Source of the DNA: Unio delphinus | Lineage: Eukaryota > Mollusca > Bivalvia > Unionida > Unionidae | Length of the DNA stretch: 64,000 nucleotides | Direction: 5' to 3' | Assembly: GCA_029339505.1 (NCBI GenBank) | Contig: JAQISU010000155.1 | Coordinates: 16,383,501 to 16,447,500, forward strand | Part shown: positions 1 to 11,207 of the stretch, piece by piece | Layout of the letters: every line of letters starts with the position of its first letter | Numbering within the stretch: position 1 is the first letter of the stretch | Program-made: the position numbers and the translations under genes | The notes under the pieces: generated by a model | What the model was told of the DNA's origin: nothing | The model's database searches: none | The model's input: the letters and a program-made list of their open reading frames with translations, nothing else

Positions 1-68
1 CAGGTGTAGTCGGCACTGTTCAAGGAATAGCTCTTTTATCGATTCTCTCTGTGATTATACAGGGTAAA

Positions 69-73
<5 letters not shown>

Positions 74-148
<75 letters not shown>
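74..148. repeat. (CT)n microsatellite
   Basis: About 37 uninterrupted CT units. The apparent Ser-Leu reading frame across it is only a translation of the repeat. The remaining 149-1126 is AT-rich with no supported gene. Confidence 0.97.
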
Positions 149-151
<3 letters not shown>

Positions 152-1122
152 ACTCAAACACAGTTTCTACATTATTTTTCATTATTCATGTTTGGAAGTC
201 CTAATTCGAATTAAATTCTGGAATTGGATAACTTCATGTATGCTTATTAGGATGTATTTATCACATGAAAAAAAAAAAGAAAATATATAAACATTTAAAA
301 TTAAAGCTTCGTATTACAATGTATGTTAGTATATATTCCAGTACAAGCATTGTATTTGGTATTTCGGGTTAAAGGCCTTACACCGAGATTAAATATCAGA
401 ACACAACAGTGTGACACAAACAATTGGCAGATATGCACAATACATTTATTCAGCATTTCTGGCCATCATAAAAGACGTTCAGTAGCATATCGTCCTGTGA
501 TGAATACCTGTTACTGAATATTAATAGCCTTTCAGCAAAAGTATCAATCAAAATAATTCACCAATATCACAATGCTGTAACGGTTATTACAAAGAATTAT
601 TTTTTTTTAAAACCGGTGTATTTCGAATCATATAGTTTAAATTCTAATGCAAGAGTAAGTATCATAATTAGAGCGTTTGACGCATGCGTCGAAATTTAAA
701 AAAGTATGATTCTCGAATTTCTGAAAATTACTTTAAAAGAATAAGCTATCAGTTAATCTAAATAACACAATAGAAGAAATAAAAAGTAATAATGAAATAT
801 ATAAGATTTCACATTGTATAGACTGAGTAGGTTACCAAGAACTGACCTGATGAATAGATGTCCGAAACAAACCGTTTAGAAACGTTCTTAGTACTTATCA
901 CCAAAGAAATTGTATTGGGGTGTGATCTTAACTTAGCATATCAGTTATCATACACAATATTATATAAATTCCAGCAGTGAGTTTGAACAGTTTTATAACA
1001 ATTATTAATTATTCTAACTAGCCACGGTACTCTAAGCCTCTAAGAAGAATGAGTCACTTAGACATATGCAATGACATTATCGCGTGCTTTCTTAACATCT
1101 AACGTTGTTTTACAAAAAGAAA

Positions 1123-1126
<4 letters not shown>

Positions 1127-1213
<87 letters not shown>
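1127..1213. repeat. (TA)n microsatellite
   Basis: Uninterrupted TA run of roughly 43 units. The Ile-Tyr frame crossing it is an artefact of the repeat. Confidence 0.97.
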
Positions 1214-1219
<6 letters not shown>

Positions 1220-1460
1220 CCTTTCATCAATATCCGCTCTTCTTTGTATTAGATAATATGCATAAAACCCTTGGTATTATATTATAAAATTTATGTAAGT
1301 ATGCATTCAGTATAAATATGGTAAAACATAAAAGTACACAAATTATCAACTTCAGTTTCTTTCAATATGTTACAGCTATGTCATTCTTTTAAAACAAATA
1401 GAAGCTTGGTCTTTGATGACGTTGTTATTAAGTTCCATGAATAGATCACATCACACGCGA

Positions 1461-1783
1461 ACCGCTCCAGTGGCCTAGTGTTTAGAGCGTTCGCCGCGAA
1501 AGCGGAGGTCGTGGGTTAGATCCCCTGCTGCGTCATAACAAAGATTTTTAAAAATGTACTAACACCTACCTCGCTAGACGCTGTGCATTAAACGGTTAGT
1601 GTTAGGACTGCTCGGCCTGGTGTCAAGGATAATGTGACAGGTTGGGACATCATGATACATGTATGCGGCATGATGCACCAGTGCAAGACATCACTATAAA
1701 CTGCCTCAATGCAGATATCTTAGCGATATGAATGAAAAATTGTTAAAGCTACTTTATAAATCCTTATCAAACAAACAAACAAA
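1461..1783 (+). mobile_element. tRNA-derived SINE, family 1
   Basis: The 5' part resembles a tRNA with an A-box-like TGGCCTAGTGTTTAGAGCG and a B-box-like GGGTTAGATCCC. It is followed by a conserved body with the imperfect repeats GGACATCATGATAC and GCATGATGCACC, and it ends in an (AAAC)n-type tail near 1768-1783. Two further copies lie on the minus strand at about 47.9-48.2 kb and 48.98-49.31 kb, and the alignment of the three defines the family. A pol III promoter and reverse transcription by a partner LINE would be expected from the family type. It is non-coding. Confidence 0.85.
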
Positions 1784-2715
1784 TATAACACGTGATTAAC
1801 ATTCTCTGCTTATGAGGGCGTAATGCGCGAAGAATAGTTTGACCTGTAAAGGTACGAATATTAACATCGGGAATACTATTTAAAGCAATTATATGAATAT
1901 TCCTATATTAAGTCATTTTGTATGACATCATTTTCTCAGTTGTAAACGTAAACGATGTTCATCTACAATTCTTAAGACAGTCCTGTCACAGATGATCATG
2001 TTCAACCAGATGTCTGCCAGACATGTCGGGGACTTGTCTCTCTAAATTACGACTGAAACATCGAAAATCTAAGGACCGTATTGCTAGATTTTATGTTAGA
2101 TTTAAAACTTTTCTTTAAACTGTGAGCTTTTAAGAAGATTTCAAATATCCTTGGCGTCGGTGTGTTGTAAATAATGTATTACTTCTGATTTATATTCGGT
2201 TCAGACTTGCGATGCACTGTAGAAACCTAATATTTGTCGAATGCCGAATCCTCCATATGAACTCGCAGCCTTCCAGTTTCGCACATTCAGAATGATGATA
2301 GTAATTTGAATACTTTGTTAATGCTTGAAAAGTGTATAGGTTGTTTTTTATTTCCTTGTCTTCTGCATAAACAGGTAATATACCATTCACCTGGACCTAA
2401 ACTCAGTATCAGCTTGCAGTCAGATGAGAACTTCTCAGACATACTTAACCATTTTTATATGCTTTTGTAACGTTTTTGTTTCAATTATAGACATTCCCAT
2501 TTTGTGCAGTTTTTAGGAGCGTGCTTCTATCTCATAATATTAATTTTTTATATGTATATTCTCATCTTTATTAAACCAGCGTCAGTCAATGCGTCTAGTA
2601 AAATACGACAGCGATGCTGCACTTATTACAAAATTTAGTATCTGAACAGATAATATGATATAAATATTTTACTAAAGTGTCCATATGTTTGTTTACAAGG
2701 AGAACCAAGCTTAGT

Positions 2716-2937
2716 TGTGTGGTTTAAGGCCATTTTTTTAGCACAAGATAGGCTATACGTGGCGGCCAAAATAAATGGTAGTGGAAGAACCTTGGAAAAC
2801 CTTGGAAAGAACCACCGACCTACGAGAAGCTACAGCCAAGATTTTCACATGCCTACATTGGCCGAATCCGAGACTCAAACCCACGTTGACAGAGGTTAGA
2901 TGCCCGTGAGCACTTTTTACCATTCGGCAACTCCCCC
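2716..2937 (-). mobile_element. tRNA-derived SINE, family 2
   Basis: Read on the minus strand, a tRNA-like head (A box around TGCCGAATGGTAAAAAGTG, B box around GGGTTTGAGTCTC) is followed by a body matching the copy at 33,829-34,070 and the short fragment at about 11,150-11,207. A shared body motif is GAGAAGCTAC on the plus strand. This explains the apparent 60-codon open frame on the plus strand, which is not a gene. Confidence 0.8.
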
Positions 2938-3239
2938 GCCCAGAAGTTTAGTATGTGATGTGGTATCAAAAGTATTCGAGAAAAAAACAAATCATTTTCT
3001 TTAAAAGTTCTGACACTTTGATACATACTTAAACCATTTTATAAAATGCATTCATACTGTCAGCTGTAACATAAATGTTTCTAAAATATCTTGGTAACTC
3101 TTTAGAAGCATTGGGTTTCCAGCATTTTGTATAACTTCTATCACTGCATGCATAAACAAAATATATGACGGTTGTCAGCGATGAACTGATGATTTTCAAA
3201 ACAGAAACACAGTTCCACCGCAAGGCACATTAAGACACC

Positions 3240-4529
3240 TGTAATGGCAGCTTACGGATGCTACAATTCGAGCGCTTTCAATAACCGTACTGACCTGTGA
3301 CTGGATTGCATTTATTCCTTCATTACCATCTGCTTTTTCCAGGAGTGAATGGTTTGTTCTGTGTTTCAGATAAGCCCCACCCTACACTCATATGTGTGGT
3401 CATGGCATTTCTTGAGTGCTAAAAACCCTGTACAGCACTGGCCGAGCCACACTTTATTGTTATTTTGACCTCATTGCCTCTTTCTATAACAAGTTAACTT
3501 TACATGTTTCGGTGATCATCAGCACTCGTCCATAAACTTTCTTACAACCTTACATTTTGGTGATTGTACAGTGCTCTTTTTTGGGGGAAAAGCTCATCGT
3601 CGTCTGCAGATTATCACTCTACTTCATATCCGCATAAACAAAGAACGTTTCCACGGTCACCATCAGGTTTTCTTTGTCGAGGCATAATAGCCTTGCCTAG
3701 AAGCCGGTGCGCTGCGTTATCATCTTTCAAACGCGCTTCATCAAGAGCCATTAAATCTTGAGATCAACCTTGCATATGAAAATTGTCCTGTTCAGCTTTA
3801 GGTCTATCATTGCGCTGAGCATGGCTACTAGATATATTGCGTTGCTAATCTTATGTAACTGCAGCTGAACAACGTAACACTATCCCGTATTCCACTTTGT
3901 GTCAACTGTTGCATATGTACGCGAGTTAAAACCTCAAACTTTGCTTTGCTTTTACAATACAGTTCCATCTAATGCCTGACGCTTTGAAGTAACGGCGTGA
4001 CTCTATCCATCATAAAGTTAAACGAATCAGAAACGTCTGCGACTGTTAGCATGTCAATTGTAAGGTAAAGCTCGTTTCCAGTCACACTAAATATGCGATC
4101 AAAAAAGCATTCCACATTTCTTGGGCTTGCTCGTATTCTTCTTGTATAATGATAGGATTTAAGAGGCTTGAATGTAATGTCTCCAAGAGGCTTGAATGGA
4201 ATATTGCCCAGCTGCCCATGTGTTCGTATGAATCGAGTTACCTTTGTTTCGCAGCGCTATCAGGACATTGATACAATATCCCCTTCTCCAGGATTGACAG
4301 ACTTCTGGGCTTCTGGCTTTGTTTGATAGCTGTCTTTAATATGGAGCTGTAAAACTGAAAATGCCACGTATCTCATCAGTAATAACGAACTCATCCACAA
4401 AGCCAGAATTCCACATGAATCCATGGCTCGCTTGGAAATATTTAAATAAATATCAGATTCTACGTCACATCATGCCTGAAATTCTTAGTAATATTTCTAG
4501 CAATGTAAGTCACTGATCAGTGTTACCTA
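3240..4529. other. unassigned stretch upstream of a capsid relic
   Basis: No convincing gene. The stretch directly precedes a decayed Polinton capsid gene and could hold further decayed parts of the same old element. A minus-strand stretch around 3,600-3,770 has a short open frame rich in charged residues, but I could not match it to any gene of the younger copies. Confidence 0.3.
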
Positions 4530-5366
4530 ATGGAGTTGCAAGAACAAGACACGTCTCAGTATTTATGCCCATGTGAGATCTTTTCTATACGAATATAAAA
4601 CTCATACAAACTAACTGTAATTGTTACCTCGAGGAAACCAACGCTGAAGTTTTCATTAAATATGTCACTGCGTCATTTAATAGCGAAAGTAATCTCATTG
4701 ATGGAAATGCAGTCCAAGATTACATGGAGAAAGTTGACGTAGCAACAACAATTCCCAAGCATGTCAGATATCAGATAGGCTCGTCTATGGTGTTTCACAA
4801 AGATTGAAATAATCATGAAAATCACATCAGCGTATCATGTCAAACATCGGTTAAGAAGCAGTGATGGACCAACACTCGCTGTAACTCTGCACTCGTGGAT
4901 TTCTGCGGTTATGTGTGGAAACTTCACTGCGATTCATTGTCTTTTTCGTAATTTGGATTTTCATAGATTTCCGTAGGCTATTTTTGGACCAAACACAAGG
5001 TCGTATTGCACCTAAGGACCAACTAAATAATGTAGCTTAGTGTGATGAAGGGTTTGCTGCTAGTAGATATGTCTTGTTGAAAATGACATCATATGTACAT
5101 ATAACTCTTTTGGTGGCTGACGAAATGTAAATGGTTGTTTATGAGCCCTGGAGCTTCATTTGCATATTCCCCAACATGTCTTTACAACATTGTACCAGAT
5201 ATGTTCCTTGTTGTTGGCACACGTGCACCTATTTCGTGATCGATATGAACTTTTAGTTTCATTTACTCTGAAATGCATTGATGTGGCTTTTTTGGGCAAG
5301 AATATGTTGTTGACGAGCTCAAATGACCAAAAAAGATTTATTGATGCGCCTGTGGAAAATTCATAG
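4530..5366 (+). pseudogene. ancient Polinton major capsid protein relic
   Basis: A decayed copy of the capsid gene found intact-looking at 52,091-53,511. Matching blocks in order: DTSQYLCPCEIFS here against DTSKYFLPCEAFI; then a block with VDVATTI, RYQIG and SMVFHKD against VDIATTI, ARYSD and SMMFSKD; and at the end RFIDAPVENS, directly before a stop, against RVIDAPVENL at the C terminus of the intact-looking gene. The blocks are in different frames and separated by stops, so it is non-functional. No terminal repeats or other element genes are recognisable around it. Its divergence from elements B, C and D suggests an older insertion. The assignment rests on order and terminal match rather than on a formal alignment. 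Confidence 0.75.
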
Positions 5367-5369
5367 TTG

Positions 5370-6439
5370 TTTTCTGAAACTCGTATGTATCATCACGACA
5401 TAAACTAATGTAGAGTTAGATTCGTAATTAGTAAAATCCACCTCACGAAAAAAATACTAGGTAGACAAAAATAATCTCATCAAAAGCATTACAGTTTTCA
5501 ACGAGAATGTTTTCTATTAAAACGCTGATGGTTGCTGAAATTCCAGTGTCTGCTGCAGGCTGCCAGTACCGCATTCAGGATGACTATGAAACAGGTTATA
5601 TTCAGCGAGCCTTCCTGGTTCATCGTTGAGATCCTTAGGTTTTGCTCGAAGAAAGAAAATTGACTTCAGCTGACTGTGCTTTCGCTTTGGTGAGCATAAA
5701 TTTGCTCGCTATCACAGAAGAAAACAAGGATTTTCCTTGAATCTTTAGGCTGATGAAAATGCATTATTGATCCCCCACAAGTGGTAAACCGGCATTGTTA
5801 ACTTAGATTCATCAATAAAACATGGAACCTTTGGGATCGCATATACGATAATGCTGCATCACTTGTTGCATTTTGGCTCGTACTGATTTACGTCACTACA
5901 TGACGTTGCTATTATATATCGAACCGCCAAACACATACCTCGGTTGCCTACACCACGCACACTGGTCGATTTTGCATTGTTATTTAGTAACTACGCTTGC
6001 AACATATACGATATGCCAATATAGATTTAGGGACACGCGACCTGTGAACATGACATATTCTTGTTAACCGAGTTATTTATCGGTATGAACAAAGAATGGG
6101 TTTGTGATTTCCCAAGTCCGAACTGGCAAACTTTAAGCGGTCAATGTTCGCATATTGTGTGTCGACAATCAAAGACTACGTCGACACGAATACAGAATCT
6201 AAATTAATATATGGAATCAACAGAGATTTGATCATGAACGGAAATCGCACACAATGGATAAAATAACCCACTTACGATTTGACGTATGGTGCAAGCCTGT
6301 GTTTGCCAGTCATATCTACGTTTGCGAAAAGACGGTATGCAGATTTAACCATTAGCAGTACTTTATAATAATACTGATATAAAAAGAAATATTTATTGTT
6401 CAAAACAGTTCATTGCGCTCTCTCATCTAAAGTAGAAAG
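5370..6439. other. unassigned stretch downstream of the capsid relic
   Basis: Only short frames with no recognisable motif. In element D this position would hold a small basic protein and the protease, but no protease triad signature could be found here. Confidence 0.3.
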
Positions 6440-6616
6440 TCGTTCCTTGAGTCCACCAGATGCCTTACGAATCTGGAGGATAAACAGCAAGAAATAGGCA
6501 AAATTGACCCCCAGACAATTCAAAGTAATGTAAAGGACGAGCCAGACAGAAGAAGAAACGTTTTAAAAGATAAGCAAGACTATAGTTCTCTTTTAGACAC
6601 TGTGTTCAATCCTTGA
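6440..6616 (+). CDS. possible 3'-terminal exon of an unknown host gene
   Basis: A 58-codon open frame, rich in Asp, Glu, Lys and Gln, runs to a TGA at 6614-6616. An AATAAA lies at 6637-6642, and a pyrimidine-rich AG acceptor-like sequence (TCTCATCTAAAG) lies just upstream. These features fit a last exon, but there is no homology I recognise and no upstream exon was found. It could equally be a chance open frame. Confidence 0.25.
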   Translation, partial: SFLESTRCLTNLEDKQQEIGKIDPQTIQSNVKDEPDRRRNVLKDKQDYSSLLDTVFNP

Positions 6617-7120
6617 TGATTGTTGTTCTTTTTAAGAATAAAGCAAAGAAGAGAGTGCAATGTGTAAGCAAGTTTGATTGTTCGTTTATTTTTAAATCTA
6701 GACTAGTATCTTAACATCTTTACTTTTTAATCCTCTAAACTCTTTCAAACCTCATTGTTTCATCGCATTTCCGCCTTATGATGTTTCTTCTTTCTTAATT
6801 GCGTATCATTTGTTTTAAGCTTTTAAATTTATGACATTGCAACAGTCATAACCGGACAAATTAAATCATGGAACTTTATCAAATTGGTTTTAATTATCAT
6901 TTCATTTGCTTCATCAATTCTCTCTTTCGTTATATTTTTTCTTCAGTTTGTTCAATAATTAAGTCAACAATCAATGCCTATTAACCATATCGTTCTCGAC
7001 CTGCTTGCTGACTGCTTCTTGCTCATTCGCCAACAATCTCATACTAACTCAATAACGGATCAACTCAATTTACTCAATTTACTCAATTAACGGATCAACT
7101 TACTCGCCGTTATTTCGCAG

Positions 7121-7342
7121 AGATCATCAATAAACGAAAACAAAGAACATGCCAAGAACCTCCCAGCAACATTGGCAGCTATGTTCTCATTGGAAAGCAG
7201 GGGGACGCAGCATTTTACGATTGTCCGGGGACAGACAATGCCCAACACGATTTGACTCTGACGTGTCCAATCATCTACTGTCAAGACAACGGGAGCTACT
7301 CTGCACCTGCATTTGAAACAGATCCCTCCATGTGTGACTCTC
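7121..7342 (+). CDS. cysteine-rich (sushi-like) internal exon of a host secreted-protein gene
   Basis: A 222-base exon bounded by a good acceptor (TTATTTCGCAG, AG at 7119-7120) and donor (GTAAGT from 7343). The frame that stays open encodes about 73 residues with six cysteines, including TCQEPPSNIGSY, FYDCPG, LTCPIIYCQDNGSY and MCDS. This is reminiscent of a complement-control/sushi-like extracellular module, although the spacing is not a textbook match. The exon ends with one spare base (phase 1), and the CUB exon at 13,704 begins with the two bases needed to complete that codon. Splicing the two would therefore keep frame. The 6.4-kb intron between them would contain Polinton relic A. Upstream exons and the signal peptide are not identified. 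Confidence 0.6.
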
Positions 7343-7556
7343 GTAAGTAATTGTATATCATCTTCGACCAGGTAAATCATAAATTGAAATAATCTGAATC
7401 ATCTCAGAACTTCTAAACTGTAGATGCATCTGATTTGTTTCCATTAGACAAATGTTCACGTTAGTTTATCATCAGGCTATTTGGCTTGGTTTCTTTCTCA
7501 CTTCGATTTATGGTGCGTCAAGATTTTTTTTCATATAGGCTTAACGAAAAGAGAAT

Positions 7557-7700
7557 AGCAGCAGAGAGGGTGAACAGACCACAGTTTAGCGGCATCTATT
7601 TGGCAAACAAAGGCCTCCTCCAAAATCGAAACAAATAATTTCAAACTAAGACTTCTGACCAACCGAGACGCATATTCGTTGACACGCCCTCTCTGCTGCT
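7557..7700 (+). repeat. left palindromic terminal repeat of Polinton relic A
   Basis: Starts AGCAGCAGAGAGGGTGAAC and ends CGCCCTCTCTGCTGCT, so the repeat is itself an imperfect palindrome. Its interior (ATCTATTTGGCAAAC, CCTCCTCCAAAATCG) matches the terminal repeats of element B. It lies 28 bases before the core-gene relic, as the left repeat does in element D. The partner right repeat was not found. Confidence 0.85.
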
Positions 7701-7728
7701 ACCAATTAAATCATATCATATAACAATA

Positions 7729-7990
7729 ATGGTAGAAGAATCATTAACAACTAGATTAGCACGATAAAAACTAGTGGCGATTAAGAAATGTATACCCGTC
7801 CGTGATTCTGTAAGACAAATATTACAACAGCGACAGGAATCTCAAGTTGATTTGCAATAGGTGCTGAACAATTATTCAAACCCACTACTACAACTATAAA
7901 AGAGGTTATATACGGAAAAGAAGGAAAAGATGCATAAAAGAGAGTTCTTGATGAAGTTAAAAAAATAACGACAGCCGCGTTTTTCTCTAT
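7729..7990 (+). pseudogene. Polinton core (AT-hook family) protein, N-terminal relic
   Basis: The frame starting at ATG 7729 encodes MVEESLTTRLAR, a stop, then VAIKKCIPVRDSVRQILQQRQ. It matches the N termini of the core proteins in element C (MVGESLTTKLTREQLAAIKK) and element D. Stops interrupt it within the first 60 codons, and similarity fades by about 7,990. Its position directly inside the left terminal repeat supports the family layout. Confidence 0.8.
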
Positions 7991-8000
7991 TATTATAATT

Positions 8001-8240
8001 TGGTCTGAAGATGTGGAACAGCTGTCATAAACATTAATAATATATATAATTATGACAGTTACTCCATCAATGATTGAGGTCTCAGATCATCAATCTGATG
8101 TCTCGTATCAACTGAATCATTTTGACTAAAGGTGTGGCGAAACTATCACAAATATTAATAATATATATAATTATGATACTTTCTCCAATGATAGAGGTAT
8201 TAGATCCTAAATCTTATGTCTCGTGTGGATTACCGCGTTG
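8001..8240. repeat. two-copy ~120-bp tandem duplication
   Basis: Units of about 120 bp at 8001-8120 and 8121-8240 share a TTAATAATATATATAATTAT core, flanked by ATGTGG or GTGTGG upstream and TGTCTCGT downstream. It sits between the core and zinc-finger relics, where element D has its structural genes. The second unit runs up to the 3' end of the zinc-finger relic. Confidence 0.7.
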
Positions 8241-8506
8241 TTGTAGAAACTCTTCAACGGTCGAAGCGGGTTGGTTTTTTCTAGTATAGTATTCGATTAA
8301 TGCTCGATATTTAAGTCCGCCACAATCGCAACAAAGTTTAAATTTGCCTCTGACACCTCTTTTACAAACCAATCACGGTTTTGGATGACCTGATTTTGAT
8401 TTCTTTGCAAATACCATCATAGCTGTTTTTTCTGCATATTTTGTGAGAAACCCGGTGAAAACCATTGACATGTATTTGTAGCCAGCAACGGAGTCGGCAT
8501 ATATTG
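8240..8506 (-). pseudogene. Polinton zinc-finger protein relic
   Basis: The minus strand encodes CKRGVRGKFKLCCDCGGLKYR, matching the second Cys cluster of the zinc-finger proteins of element C (VGVRGKSQSCLSCGGKRYR) and D. Upstream, NTCQW corresponds to their MNHCKW start. Frames change between blocks, so it is broken. As in C and D, it is followed by a divergent replication gene. Confidence 0.7.
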
Positions 8507-8569
8507 ATGTTTAATTTAATTAAATTTAATATTTCAATTTTTAATTAGAATTTAAGATATACATTATAT

Positions 8570-9990
8570 ATGGAATTTATCACTAAACACACAAATGCAT
8601 TTGCTGGTATATTTAACAAGATCCAGTACTTCACCGCGATGTTATTTGATGAAAGCTATTGCGTGTATAAAGAACTAGCTATCACCAACAATAATTATTT
8701 ACGCGAGTATTATTCTCGTGTTAGCGTAAAATCTCGCGATGATGTCATTTACTTCGACAGGAAAAGTGATTCGATTTATTGTTTGACAGTTGATTATCAT
8801 CTACTACAAGGAATAATAATCCAACATTATAATCGTTTTTGTCTTTTAACGTGATGAGGATTTCAATCGCATCGTTGATAACTTTACAGATCAGTCCTCT
8901 GTCACCGAACTAATTCCAAAAAATCGATCAAGATATCCCGTATTCGATATTTATTCACAAACCGTGACAGTGGAAGAACTAATCAATTACTTCTCGACGA
9001 TGTGCGGTTGTTCTGAGATTCACGTATACGAAACGACAAGCGGATATTAGGTATTGTGTAAAGCTGCGCTTGTGACCGTTCAACAACATCGAGAACTGAA
9101 TAATACAGCCACGGCATATAATAACGAGTGCAACATCCATAGACAAGCTGGGCTTCACAGTATCGAACTCGCAACGACAAAATCGAATAAACCATTAGCG
9201 AGTTGTAATAAACTACTATCAGGCAGCAACATCAGATTATCTGATCCGCTAGTTTGTCCAACCGTGATTTAGTCGCTGGTCGTCAACGTCTACGATGATC
9301 AATCCGATGTTGATCTCTCCGATGATAATGTCATCTTATTATGATCTTATTAAAACTCAACTGGAGTTGGCCGGGGAATTAGATCAACTGACCTGCATAG
9401 TCAACACCCTCGGAAACAGATTAACAATCTCTCGACGGCCAAGACAATTTTGTAATATTTGCAATCGCCATCAAGGATACAACTATATCACTGATCATCC
9501 CGAGCATAAATGAGATAATTTCCTCGTGTATATCCACTCTGATTGTTTCGTTGTGGTCTGTCCAAGAAGATCTGGTAAAATAATAATCCCCCAAGATAAC
9601 ATTGATATGCAGATCGATGATTATTTACAAGGATATTACTAATATTACCGTGATTGCTGCCATGGTTAATAATTTACCAGGACAAAAGTGGGATGATGAG
9701 TATATCAAATATTTGATGAGGGCAAATTATTGCTGTAATGATTATCCACGAGAGTGTTTTGATAAAACAGCTGATTATCATCACATGGCGCAACAATCAC
9801 ATAAGGCAGGACCAGGATGTCGTTGATGGTGACTACATTAATGGATCAGCTAGTGGAATGGGGAAATCAGAATCGGCATTCAGGTCCATAAAACCGTATC
9901 AATCAGTGTTGTAAGTTTCTTACCGAAGAAGTTTATCCGACAAAATAAAGTTTGATTATACTCTTGAGTGTATCCGCGTGATAATACTTC
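8570..9990 (+). pseudogene. AEP primase-helicase (UL9-like helicase), plus-strand copy
   Basis: Decayed gene with, in order: an N-terminal region open from ATG 8570; an AEP-primase-like motif RYPVFDI (8931-8951; the family catalytic motif is DID, here D-I-Y); a zinc motif CNICNRH followed later by a third Cys (about 9,448-9,540), typical of viral AEP primases; and a Walker A loop SASGMGKSE (about 9,846-9,872) followed by SVL, a stop and VSYRRSLSDK, which resembles motif Ia of the herpesvirus origin-binding (UL9) helicase family. Stops and frameshifts separate the blocks. The gene is divergent from the zinc-finger relic, where elements C and D carry the polymerase-helicase gene. Family assignment is by motif only. 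Confidence 0.55.
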
Positions 9991-11135
9991 AAATTATGCT
10001 TTAGATGTTGCAAGCATTTTGAGAGGTTTCAACAGAATACTGGCTGTGAGATTTATTATGGGTAAAAACCGGAGTATGATTTCCAGCTGCGACACATTCT
10101 AACAACACTGCACGATTATCTTTATGGGATTGCTCGATGATAAATTTCCTGCAATCATCAGGTTTATAGTCGTTGCTGATAAATGTCATATCATATCGTG
10201 CTAATTGGTCCCGAAATATTACTAGATAACATTGTCGGCATCAGCATCAAGAACGGTTACTCGTGAAGCCAACCTAATAAGACTAGCAAATTTGTCCCAT
10301 CTAACACGGCTGTATTTCAATGATGAGTAACATTGTCTTCGTACCCCGTGCCACTCATCAACGATAATTATATTCGGAATTTTTTAACTCAGTATCATGA
10401 TTCCCTTTGTAGGACAACCCTTCATTCAGATTAAAAATAATATCTCCGGAAATATCACTGAAATACTCAAGATTACAATCAAACTGTATTTCTTTGGATA
10501 AACGTCTTCGGTAAGAACATACAACACTGATTGAAACGGTTTTATGGACCTCAATGCCGATGATAAACTTCCCAATTCCACAAGCTGATCCATCAATGCA
10601 TGCGCCATCCGTGATGGTTTTACATCCTGGTTCTGCCTCATGTGATGATAACGCCGTGTAATGATAATCAGCTATTTTATATTTAAAAAAATCCTAGACA
10701 ATCATCAAGGCGATAATTTGCCCTCATCAAATATTTTATATATTCAGCGTCAGAGTGGATATACACAAGGAAATCATCATATTTATCCTCGGGATGATCA
10801 GTAATTCAATTGTATCCGTGACGGGGCTTGCAAATATTAAAAAACTGTTCTGGCCGTCGCTAGAGTGTTAGTCTGTTTCCGAGGTTGTTGACTACACAGG
10901 TCAGTTGATCTAATTACCCGGTCAACGCCAGGGAGATTTTAATTAGATCATGATCGAGAAGAGATTATCATTGGAGAGATCATCATCGGATTGTTCATCG
11001 TAGACGTTAACGAACAGCGACTAAATCACGGTTAGACAAACAAGCGAATCAGATCTTATTGCAACGCGTTAATGGTTTATTCCATTTTGTCGTTGCGACT
11101 TTGATACAATGAAGCCCAGCTTGTCAGTCCTCCAG
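9130..11135. repeat. long imperfect inverted repeat (arms of ~0.7-0.8 kb)
   Basis: The left arm (about 9,130-9,945) and right arm (about 10,430-11,135) are reverse complements over most of their length. For example AGACAAGCTGGGCTTCA (left) equals the reverse complement at 11,115-11,131 with one change, and AGATCAACTGACCTG is matched exactly. The spacer belongs to the minus-strand copy of the primase-helicase gene. The arms differ by many substitutions and indels, so this is an old inverted duplication, or two elements inserted tail to tail, rather than an assembly fold-back. Confidence 0.85.
10000..11135 (-). pseudogene. AEP primase-helicase (UL9-like), minus-strand copy
   Basis: Second, inverted copy, lacking the first third of the gene but reaching further downstream. 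On the minus strand it shows the primase zinc region (about 10,790-10,860), a degraded Walker A region (about 10,590-10,620), motif Ia with FQSVLYVL (about 10,500-10,550), then a well-preserved motif II IIIVDEWHG (10,345-10,371) and a motif III block VTVLDADAD (about 10,233-10,260). A DExH box followed by a hydrophobic-LDADAD block resembles the UL9-type SF2 helicases. The spacer end encodes a further 60-codon open stretch (10,189-10,001) consistent with the same protein. The gene is broken by frameshifts. Confidence 0.55.
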
Positions 11136-11149
11136 GAATAATTCTGAAC

Positions 11150-11207
11150 GCCGTGTATAGCCTATCGTGTGCTGAAAAATGGCGTTAAACCCTTCAACAA
11201 CAACAAC
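11150..11207 (-). mobile_element. SINE family 2 fragment
   Basis: The sequence around ATCGTGTGCTGAAAAATGGC, ending in (CAA)n, matches the 3' end of the family-2 SINE at 33,829-34,070, in the opposite orientation to that copy. Only the tail is present. It abuts the right limit of relic A and may mark the deletion that removed the right terminal repeat. Confidence 0.6.

Larger units (their letters stand above)
7557..11140 (+). mobile_element. Polinton relic A (with primase-helicase genes)
   Basis: Left terminal repeat, then relics of the core gene (+) and zinc-finger gene (-), then a divergent primase-helicase gene (+), which meets a second, inverted copy of itself (-). The layout terminal repeat, core, zinc-finger, divergent replication gene follows elements C and D. 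The structural block is missing, and the replication gene is of a different type (primase-helicase instead of polymerase-helicase). The right terminal repeat is lost, and the right limit at about 11,140 is where similarity to the left arm stops. The insertion lies between two exons of the host CUB gene. Confidence 0.7.

Noticed and set aside
1461..1540. Possible functional tRNA gene
   Set aside because: The A and B box-like sequences belong to a SINE with further copies at 47.9 and 49.0 kb; the cloverleaf is degraded and extends into the SINE body.
7087..7380. 97-codon minus-strand open frame
   Set aside because: It is the complement of the cysteine-rich host exon at 7,121-7,342, which has splice sites and a domain-like Cys pattern on the plus strand.
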